Shown: piece by piece, positions 13,201-25,200 of the stretch
How positions within the stretch are numbered: position 1 is the first letter of the stretch
Layout: every line of letters begins with the position of its first letter
DNA from: Owenia fusiformis
Lineage: Eukaryota > Annelida > Polychaeta > Sabellida > Oweniidae
Length of the DNA: 64,000 nt
Assembly (NCBI GenBank): GCA_903813345.2
Contig: CAIIXF020000005.1
Coordinates: 6,229,375-6,293,374, forward strand
Direction of reading: 5' to 3'
Position numbers and translations under genes: made by a program
The notes under the pieces: model-generated
Seen by the model: the letters and a program-made list of their open reading frames with translations, nothing else
Told to the model about the DNA's origin: nothing
The model's database searches: none

Positions 13201-16200
13201 TGTCACACTGTATGGGGTATGTAAAAGAATGGGACATGGGCTTGCCTTGTTCCTTATGTCCCTATGCATGGGGTATGTAAAAGAATGGGATATGGGCTTG
13301 CCTTGTTCCTCATGTCCCTCTGCATGGGGTATGTAAAAGAATGGGACACGGGCTTGCCTTGTTCATTATGTCACACTGTCTGGGGTATGTAAAAGAATGG
13401 GATATGGACTTGTCTTGTTCCTTATGTCCTTCTGCATGGAGTATGTAAAAGAATGGGATATGGGGTTGCCGTGTTCCTTATGTCCCTCTGCATATATGGG
13501 GTATGTAAAAGAATGGGATATGGGCTTGCCTTGTTCCTTATTTCCCTCTGTATGGGGTATGTAAAAGAATGGGATATGGGCTTGCCTTGTTCATTATGTC
13601 CCTCTGCATGGGGTATGTAAAAGAATGGGATATGGGCTTGCCTTGTTCATTATGTCCCTCTGTATGGGGTATGTAAATCAATGAGATATGGACTTGCTTT
13701 GTTCCTTATGTCCCTCTGTATGGGGTATGTAAATCAATGGGATATGGGCTTGCTTTGTTTATTATGTCCCTATGCATGGGGTATGTAAAAGAACTGGATA
13801 TTGGTTTGCCTTTTTCCTAATGTCCCTCTGCATGGTGTATGTAAAAGAATGGGATATGGACTTGCTTTGTTCATTATGTCCCTTTGTATGGGGTATGTAA
13901 ATCAATGGGATATGGACTTGCTTTGTTTATTATGTCCCTATGCATGGGGTATGTAAAAGAATTGGATATTGGTTTGCCTTTTTCCTAATGTCCCTCTGCA
14001 TGGTGTATGTAAAAGAATGGGATATGGACTTGCCTTGTTCCTTATGTCCCTCTGTATGGGGTATGTTATAACATTATTTTAATGGATAGAATATTTGCAC
14101 ATCTTTCACAAGTGGTATTCCACAAAGGCTGAAGGGATGTCTCATTCATAAAGTTGGATAATTGATGAGATGATGTTGTGCCTTGCAGTGGTCCTGCATT
14201 CAAACTATGGAAATTATCAATTAATTTGAAAAACTGTATCTTTTTCTGTTTAGTATAATTATACAGCTATTACAATGCAGAAGTCACATACACAAGGCCC
14301 CCTGCCTGATACTGATAAATGTTTCAAACAATGATCAGTTGTTGATAAGTATTTGATTGTCTGGATGTAAAAGAGAGTGAACATCCCGTTATTTCTACAT
14401 ATAATTGTTGATTGCTGTTGTATAATTTTAAGTGTTTTTGATAAGCATTGCATCTAAACATCGTAAAATCAAAAGATGATCGATATTATGACAATAGCCA
14501 TATCCAAATTACTGTAACATGTACCTGCAAAATTGTGAACAACTTTTTTTCAAAGTCGCAACACTGTAAATGCCTATATGATACAAAATTTTGTATTTCA
14601 GTGCTGCAATGGGGTGTACATACTACACCAATGAAAGGTTCAACAGCGCCCTGGATGCAATTGGGGATAATATCGACAACAATTTTGATGACATTGATGT
14701 TTTCCTGAACAATACTGCAGAGGTACATATAGAGAGATATCCCAGCTATGATTTAGGAGCAAAGGGATTTTCATCCACAAATGAATATCAATTTATGCAC
14801 AAGCAAGCATAGAAACTCCTGTCAAACATTTTCCTCTATCTGATTGTCAACTTTGTGTGTCAACTTTACGATCGATAATATCCCTTGAAATAAACGCCCA
14901 ATGGCTTGGGAAAGCAATTTTTCCCCTATTAATTAACGCCTACCCCCTTTGGAAAAATGTTTTTCTTATAAACAAAGGCCCATAGGTGTTTATTTTGAGT
15001 TCTTTCTAATAAACACCCTGTGGGCCTATTCGCATCAAACTCTTGTATCATAAAATAGATTGTATATGTTCTACCATTGTAAGTGATTGTCTCATTTTTT
15101 TGTAGCAATTCAAGTACATGGCTGTCGACATGTATGCAGTGACTGCCCAAGGTATACGGAATGACCTGTCTGGAATTGGTCCAATACTGGGTGGCTCTAT
15201 TGTTAGTTCCCTTGGATTAATAGTAGATCCCACCTTAGACTCAATCATTAACCTACATAAAAGTAAGAAATGCTTTCATTTTAACTCTCTTGGATTGCTT
15301 TATTGATAAATGATTGTAACTTGTTAATTAGAACTTCAGTGATGTACTTGCACACAAAATTAAATTGAGTCACTTTAATTACCCTTCAGGATGAAGCCTT
15401 TTTATGATGTTCTCCCATTTCATCAATACCTTTATATTTATACAAAAAAACAGTGTAAATGTATACAGGTTTGAGTTTATTATTTTAGAACTATGTTATA
15501 TGAACTAAGTGATGGTTCTTTATGGTAACCCCTACTTACATTATGATCTTTTTTATGATGATCATTATAATGATGATGATAATTTCCTTTCTTCCATTTG
15601 GAAATATGTCGGTCCAATTAGTAAAGGTAATGCACCGCAATGCATTTATCAAGTAAAGATGCTGAATTACCTATTCTCCATATCAAATGAACATTTTTAG
15701 GAGTTTTGAAGTAATAGACAGCATGATTTCTGTTGCAGTTATACTGAATGTCGTTGACAAACTGGATAATGTAAACACTAAGATTAGTAATGTAAAGACA
15801 GCGGGGAATGATCTAAACTCAGCACTTGAGACATTAAAGGATGATATTACTGCTACTAAGTTGGGATGTTCTTCCTGTTTTCCACCTCAAGCTTGTAACA
15901 ATGTAGATGAAAGTGTACTTGCACTTGGAATAGATTTTGAAACAGTAAGTTAATTGTTTTAATGTATCCTTCGAAGGATCCTCCATTTTCAATGTTTGAC
16001 ATTTGGTGGTTGGTGTTTGGTTGCTGATTGATGTCTGTAACAAATTGTAGGTGACATTTATGCATGTTAATGCCTTGTTTGGTTATTTAAAGGAATTCAA
16101 ATGTCCATATAGGTAGTAAATGCTTTCATTTAAACACCATCTACAGGCCACCATAGCATTTAAACACCATCTACAGGCCACCATAGCATCAAACCAAACC

Positions 16201-19200
16201 GACCGTACATAACTGCTTTATCCTATACCAAGTAGAGTTTTCCAATTTTCTTTCAATTTTTTTTTATTTTTTCAATTTTTTTTCACATTTTTCTAATTTT
16301 TTCAATTTTCTCAATTTTTTTTCTTTTTTCAATTTTTTTAAAATTTTTTTCACATTTTTTCACATTATTCTTTTTTCAATTTTTTCGTGTTTTTTCACAT
16401 TTTTTTTCGAAGCGGGAAGATATGCCCTGGAGCGGGAGATATGGCGGGAGATATGGAGGTTCAGGATATGGAAACCTCAAAAACAGGATACGGAATATAT
16501 CTTACCAACTTATCTCCCTAAAACTCTACTTGGCATAGGATAAATGTAGCTACAAAAATTCTAATAATGGTCCAGCAACAATTGCATCACAAATAGTTGA
16601 ATTCATCTATTAAAATGCTAGCCTTATCCAAGACAGTATTTTCTTTTACTTATCTTGATCTTCAATTTCCGATATAAAAATAATAAAAATAAATAAAAAG
16701 ACACCAACTTGGGCAAGGGTAATACAGGTATAATCATAATGTAGAATGCCTATCAGTGGAGAATAATGGTATTGTTGTAATCACCTTTCATTGTAGTTGC
16801 CAGATCTGAGTGGAGTATCCAGCTCAATGTCTGCGATTACCAGTCAGAACCTGACCCAGATGGCGCTTGATGGACGAGCAATTTTAGACAATATTCCGAC
16901 CATGATAAATGACACAGTTGGAAGCCTGAGTGATTGTAAGTGCTCAGCCATCACATGTAACTCAGAGCTGTTATGATATTCCAAATTCTGAAACATTAAT
17001 CATATTTCATAAATTAAATGTGAAACATACATTAGAAAGAGTTCAGCTTCACTAAATGTGTCTACATGTATTGAAATTACATTTTTGTGATTTATAAATG
17101 AGAAACTGTGAATATAAAATACAAAACCTTAGGATGACCCAACAAGAAGTATAGATGTAAAGTAAATTCTTCTCTGTTAATAAAGCCACAATAATTAAAA
17201 CAAAATATATAATCATATGTATAATTTATTGTTTCAGCTGTATCAGGAACCATGGATGAGTTTTCTGGCATGATATCAGGAATGGTAGATGGCTTCATCA
17301 ACACTACATTAGGGGTAAATATGAATATTCACATATACAGATTATGAAAATGATATGAAAGTTACAAATCAAGAAAGTTATTAGAAGTCAAATGAATGTG
17401 TGCTCATAAGACAGGGGTTAAGCCAGGACAAAAAATAGATGGGGCAAAGCTAAATAGGTGGGGAATAGTTAAATAGATGAGGTAATGTTAAATAGGTGGG
17501 GCATTAAATAAGGTGGGGCAAAGTTAAATAGTTGAGGCATTAAATGATGGGTAAAGTTAAATAGATGAGGTAATGTTAAATAGGTGAGGCAAATTTAATT
17601 GGTGGGGCAAAGTTAAATTGGTGAGGCATTAAATATGTGGGGAAAAGTTAAATTGGTGAGGCAAAATTAAATTGGTGGGGCAAAGTTAGATTGGTGAGAC
17701 AAAGTTGAAATAGTGGGGCAAAGTTAAATTGGTGGGGCATTAAATATGTGGGGCAAAGTTGAAATGGTGGGGCAAAGTTGAAATGGTAGGGCAAAGTTAA
17801 GTAGGTGAGGCATTAAATATGTGGGGAAAGTTAAATTGGTAAGGCAAAATTAAATTGGTGGGGCAAAGTTAAATTGGTGAGACAAAGTTGAAATAGTGGG
17901 GCAAAGTTAAATTGGCGGGGCATTAAATATGTGGGGAAAGTTAAATTGGTGAGGCAAAATTAAATTGGTGAGACAAAGTTGAAATAGTGGGGCAAAGTTA
18001 AATTGATGGGGCATTAAATATGTGGGGCAAAGTTAAATTGGAGAGGCAAAATTAAATTGGTGGGGCAAAGTTAAATTGGTGAGGCAAAGTTGAAATAGTG
18101 GGGCAAAGTTAAATTGATGGGGCATTAAATATGTGGGGCAAAGTTAAATTGGAGAGGCAAAATTAAATTGGTGGGGCAAAGTTAAATTGGTGAGGCAAAG
18201 TTGAAATAGTGGGGCAACGTTTAATAAGTGAGGCAAAATTAAATAGGTGGGGAAAAGTTGAGTCAGTTGTCATTAGGCTTCATTTTTACAGTTTCAATTG
18301 AAATATCTGAATAAATATTTTTCTGTAAAATTCTGGTCAGGCAGTTGCTGTCTCTTGACTGGCTATGCTACACTCATGGAAGATGAATGATGGAAAATGT
18401 CTATGTGATATATATATACTGTATATCTATGTTTTCCATATAAAGTAATGATTTACACCATTGTATTTTGTTTTAGGCTCTGGACATATCAGCAGTCAAG
18501 TCAGATGTTGGTGGATACATAGACTTGGCAAAGGACTACAATGTATACAGGTAGATATGGCTAGAGGTAGCAAAACGTAACTCATGTTCAATGTTTTTGC
18601 GAAAGAAATGACTGGAACCAGGACATATAACACAAAATTGTAAAAATATGACAAGTCATAACATATTAAATGTAAAAAGTTCATTTCTTAAGTAACAAAA
18701 GGGTAACTTGTTAAGCATACCAACGGAAACTGATACTCCCTTATGTTTTATAATGACATCTAATTGCATACAATGATTCAACATTTTAGGTGGTATGGGG
18801 GTTTAGGCCTAATGGGTGTATTTGGCCTTGTCATATTCTGTTTTCTGATTGGTCTATTCTGTGGTGTGGCTGGTTATGACAAACAGGCCCTTCCGACAGA
18901 GAGAGGCTGTATGTCAAATTGTGGGGGATGTTGCCTCATGCTGTAAGTACATGTATTTGTGCAATCAATTAAATATTACAGTAAAACTTGTCTTAGTGAA
19001 CAACTTCTGTACTAAATTGGCTCTCTGTAGTAAACACCTACCTATACTAGTGAACATATTTTTGTGTGTCCAGTGTTCACTGTAAACAAGTTTTACTGTA
19101 TATAGAATGTAGTATATAGAAATGAGTGAGTTGCTCGAAGCAGTCTTCCAAAATATGTTATTACATAATGTATTTGTGCAATCAATGAAGGAACCAGTCT

Positions 19201-22200
19201 ATTTGAGAGTGTAAAATATTGGAAGAATCTTTAAAAATCATTCCTGAGATTTACTTATCACCATAAATGATTATTATATTTTCTAAAAAAAAGAAGTATC
19301 TCATCAAATAGAGAAGTTCTTGTAGAAATGTCCACATGCTATTTTGCCAGAAAACCTTAAAAATCATAAAGTCAGAACTGTTGGACTTGTAGATAATCAA
19401 TACCCAACTATATTTATATCTCATACTTGTAATTAATTACCTACTTTTTTTCAGCGGCGTAACAATAGTATTCTTTGTTGGATCTCTGTTGATGTTACTT
19501 ACAACTGTATTGTTCATGGTTGGGGGCAACATGGAGAAAATATGTCAACCTCTTTCTGATATGACCATCTTTAAAGATGTGAGTTGACCATTTATTTCGT
19601 GGAAATACTTTTAAAATAGTGGCATGGTCAGACAATTTGAAAAAAGATGCGTCATTAAGATATGTAATATAATTATACACAAAATTTGCCTTTTGTGTAC
19701 AGAAGAAAATCTATCAAAAACTAATGCTGTGCATGATTGTACCTCTTTAAAATTATAATCAATGTAGTTTCTCCCATTCTTTTTTGAAATCAGATTATGT
19801 TTATTGATTTGTGGCCTTTGTGGCACTGTCTAACAGCACTGAACACTCCACTTTGTAAACATTCACCTTGTATGATTTCAGTTTCTTGATAAGGGTGGTA
19901 TTCCTTCCTTCAACCTTGGGGAGATGCTTCTTAGCAATTCCTCAGTTGAATTCAAACTGAATGATGTCTTCATGTAAGTACAATCCAAGTTCCATTACCT
20001 TTTACTTTTTAACTAAAAGCCCATTTTGCAATGAACATCACCAAGGTGACAATGCACATTATGGCGAATGTCAGACTATTGATTTAAAGAATAGAATTTC
20101 AGGGACAGTTATGATATCAATATATTCTATAAGAGAGGAAGATATTCCAGATACTATATTAGTATTCACCAAGGCCTATGGAGAATTATAAAATCCAATT
20201 TTATCTTTCATATATAATAAAGCCTACCCCCTTCAATGAATAACAACTTACATAAGCCTGATGACTAATGATATGTCACCACCACAAGCGATGATATTAG
20301 TCTCCAATTTATTTCTGCATGGTGTTTGGCAAATGGTGTGCAGTGGTCGGTGTCTGTAACAAATGTCAGATGGTGACATATTTTGCCTGTTAATTAATGC
20401 TTTGCTTGATTTATTGCAGTGGATGTAGGGCCAACCAAGCCCCCTTCAGACTGATGCACTTTGACTCTCTGATTCCCCTTGATGATTATCTTGACTACAA
20501 GAAGGTATAATACTTATCTGCTTATTAAGTTGTTAACTTTTGTGAAGGTTAATTCTTAATTTGTTGGATGATAAATGAATGTTCAGTCAATATATGCTCA
20601 TACTTTCTTGAATTGATTATTCATGTATTTTACTGTAGACATTATTGTCCTCCATTTGTTTCAAACTTGAGTTGAGTTTCTTATGTGGCTAACATTGTAC
20701 ATGTGACTGCACACTTTTCAGTAAAGGATTGTCTTAATATCATTGATCCCCTTGTAACACAATATTAACTGATTGATACCAATGGCAATTTCAAACATTC
20801 AAATATACTACAATGAAACCTGTATATCTGAACACCTTTCAATCTAAACACTTTTTATTGGTCCAATTTTGTTATCTGCCATAAACTCAGATATTAAGAA
20901 AATCTTAAAATATGAACATCTAACTTATCACAACACTTTGGATTGGTCCTAGTGGGGTTTGGATTATACAGGTTTTACTGATATACAAGATGAACCATAA
21001 AATGCCATTAATCCTTTCAGTACCTGCCAGATATTGACAGCCAGTTTGACAATATGGCTACCAGTGTAAACCTAAGCAGTATTGTCATCATCACACCAGA
21101 GACTGAGCAACTGTTAGTGGACTTTAGAGATTCTGGAGCTGGCAGCATCGACTTTGCAACATTCACAAGTGTTGTAAGTCTTTTTCCAAATATCGATGCT
21201 TTACATGTGTTTAGGTATCTGGGGGTCACAAGGGCTTGTAGCCAGTCAGTAAAGGTCAGAGTTCAAAGAAAAAACTGGATATTTTCAAAAATACAATTGA
21301 TGTTCAGATATCTTCAATGATATATAAATGTAACACTTTTTTTAATTATAAATTTATTTCAATGGCTGTGTCATACTGGCATTACAAGCCATGTTTTTAT
21401 ATATATTAAAATGACATATAATATAAATAATATATATATAAATAGATCAAAAATACAATGTTACACATGACTGGTTTAACTCTAAATGTTGAAGAAAGAA
21501 TACTGCAGATAATAATCTGAATATGAATCATGTATTTTATACATAAATGTACTGATCAATAGATAATAAAAATAAATCAGAACACAAAATACTAAGTGAT
21601 AAACTACACATGATTCATGCTTAATATGTAATATGTTTTTAGTTATCCTTGAACCTGACATCATTTGACTTCACTGCACTGTCACAAGTCTTCAGGGGTG
21701 TTGGGGATACATGCGGGGCATCTCCAGTAACGCAGGTATGTCCCCATTGCAACAAGTACACAATTCATACACTAAACAGTCTAAGGACAATTTCTCTGGA
21801 TTTACTTGTGATCTGATAATTTTCAATAACATATGGTTTTAATGAACATGTGATTTTACCTATCTGTGTGTATAAAGTATAAAATATTCAAAATATTTGG
21901 ACATAGTTTTCCTTTAATTATTTATTACTTATCTGCAGACACTAGATGTTCTGCTAATTTGATGATAGAGTTTGTCCTGCTAAGATATCAGTCAGGTCCA
22001 GGCCCATAGCCAGGATTTGCCAATTTGTTCATCGAAGAGTAATTTAAATCTATAAAATAGTGAAACTTACTCAAAACTGGATATACTATCTGGTACTATA
22101 CTCACAAAATGATTAAATGGAAGCTTTACAAAAATTAGCTCATAATCCTACAGACTGCAAAATGGATGGTTTTTATGTCAAACAAAGCAAGACCCATCAG

Positions 22201-25200
22201 TTTAAGGTAATGTGTGATGAACCTATGTAAAATGAGAGTTACCCTTTTCTTATTTTCTTTTTTTGTTTGTGCGTGATTTCAGGCTCAGTGGTATGCCCAT
22301 GCAGATGAGATGGACAGAATCAATTTTGAAGAGAAAGTAACTCTTTCTAATGCAATGGTAAGTTCTTGATAAGTAGAAGTGCTATGAAATACCCAATCCT
22401 AATGTTATGCTGTTTAAAGTGATACTTTACTGATTTTTCTGATAGGCCCTAACAATGATTTTCTAAACAGTAAAACTCTTTATATTGCTTACACAAGATA
22501 TTTTAACTAATTCGCTGTTATATTCTGATTCAGATACAAGTACGGGCATTTTCAATCAACCAATACATTTAGGTATATTTTACAAGACTTATGTTTGATT
22601 CATGAGATATACATGTACATCCATTATAATCCTACATACATGTTTCAGGCTAACCTAACTACAGCATTGGATGGCTTACAAACGGCTGTTGATGGAATTG
22701 TGGTAAGGAAATATTGCCTTTTGAAATTACTTTATTATTTTTTGTCTTTAAATCTATCTTTATTTCCACTGTAATTTCAAAAAGCTGTACAATACAGATC
22801 TACACGTTGGAAATTACATTATTGATGAAGACGAAGAATACAATTATGTACTATAATAAGATTGTGATTTGTATTTGTTATGCTATTTCACTGGCAGATC
22901 TGAGGCCCATTGTCATCAAAATTTGGTTCTGCACAAGCACGGAAGTTTTTTTCTCAGACCTGAAATTTGGGCCTCCCCCCTTGTTGGTTCCCAGATCCGC
23001 CCCTGTATTTACAACTTTATTTCAGCCTGCTGTAAATGGAACACTGGTTTCTGCTGTAGCAATGCAAACTCAAATCCAAACTAATGCAACGGCTTCAATA
23101 GTGACTGTAAGTAAATGAAGTTGAATTATTACCACCTTGCCGGGCCTGTTTTAGGGGTATTTGTGCTAGTTTAGAAGGCATTTATTTTACTATATTGACC
23201 TGAGCAATTTGTGACGTCATAGGGACGGGCCATAGTGGCGGGCCAATAATGCATTAACGCCCGGCAATTTTCCCCAGGAAATTAGATATCGTTCAGTGCA
23301 TAAGATTTTCGTTCAATTCTTGCTATTCCAGCACTGGGCATTAACGGTGGTAATAATACTAATAACGTCATTTCTGCGGGCCAAAGGCCCAAGGTCCAAT
23401 ATTTCACTATATTGCCCTTTGAAATGATGTTATTGTACTATTATTGACTCAGATCTACTGCCATGCCATCTTTATTTAAGAACTATTTCTATCGCAACCT
23501 CGGCTTATGGAATATACTGATGATATCTGAAATGTCATTTTCTTGACGTTTTATGGAAGTTTGAATGTGAATTATGACACACAACTTCCTTATTTGGAAT
23601 ATTAAAGAATTCTGGGTCAAAGAATTATCACCGCTAAGAAAAATGTAGACAAAATAAAGAAATGGGGTATGTCATGTTCCTTCAAACAAAATATTTCTCC
23701 AAAGACTTGTCTCATTTAAATTTATCCAAGAATTGAAAGAAAAACCATGTGCAGTACGGCAAGTGATTTTAGACAGTCATATCTTTCACCATGAGTACTT
23801 TCTGGCCACAAATACAGTGGCTTTTTATTGAAATGAGATAAAGTTAAAAAACACATATCCCATGTTATTTTCCCAAATGGAAAACTCGTGCTATCCATTG
23901 TTTTCAGCATAATTTTGGTCATCGAAAATTGATATCTTCAAAACTAGACTTTCAATACCATTCTATTTTTGAACATGTCTTAGACCCCTTGTTGAATAAT
24001 ACTTTTGAATAATATTTTCATGCAATAAAAATTAGAAAAAGAAGATCCTCTTTTGAGTAAATAGGTTCAATAATTTGAAAAAATCGGGTCCCTATTCATA
24101 ATTTTTCAAATTGTTTGATTTATATTCTATCATCATAGGTACTTCACTTGAAAGAAAACATATTGTTTTATTAAAAAACACTGTATTTATGCCCAGAAAG
24201 TACTCATGGTGAAAGATATGACTGTCTAAAATCACTTGCCATACTGCACGTGGTCAGAAGAGTACACTTATGCGATACATCCAGTTATGAAACATTATAT
24301 GAAATATTACATATTATATTATTTTTATGTATTTTATTAACTCTCTGATTATACTAGGCTATATGTAGATAATAATTGCCCAATTTTCATTCAAACTTGC
24401 ACTATAGTCCCAGGACTAAACTCAATGAGATAATTATTTGCAAATATTGCCTCGTGTGAGTTAAGTATAACCATGAACTTCAAATCACTACAACAAATAA
24501 CAGCAAACCAAATCATAAGACAATATCATACACAGCGTGAATAGTGCATAAGGTTGAATTTTTCACATTTGGGCAGTAGGTCTTATGAATAACAAATCTG
24601 AAAAGCCATATCAGGATGGTGGTCTACTGTTATTTACCTTCAATTTGTACAGTAAGTTAATGCAAACTGAGCAAATGATAAGTCCTGAAATTTAGGAAAT
24701 TTTGAGGCATGATTCATTAGAAATCTGCTCTTATAGTGCCTCCCATTTGAATAAAATAAAGCATACTACGAAGGGAAGGGATTAAAAATTATGCAAATCC
24801 TATTTTGGGTGATCACAGTCACATATCAAATACAATTTCAATCGCTAAAATCTTCAACTTAGTTGAGTAAAATTAGTGATAAGTGACTTGAGTGAGTTGA
24901 GTGAGTGATGAGCAGTGAGTGAGTTGATGAGTGAATTGATAAGTGAGTAAAATAAATATATAAATTGAATTAAGAAAACACAACAAAACTATTTATTTCA
25001 GGCTGCTGTTGGCTACAAGGACCGCATTCTTGGTTACATTGACCAGTTTGCTACAAAGGCTCTGGACCTTGTCAACAACGAGCTAGCAGCCTGTAAACCT
25101 GTTTGGAACCTTTATGAATCATTCACTCTCATTCTATGTAAATGGACTGTTGATTCTTTGGTAAGTTATCGATAAGGGCTGTAGATATGTAGGCATGAGA

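Noticed and set aside
22714-23118. 134-codon open frame as a separate gene
   Set aside because: It consists of intron sequence running into prominin exon 19 (23026-23106) in the correct frame. Only the exon part is supported.
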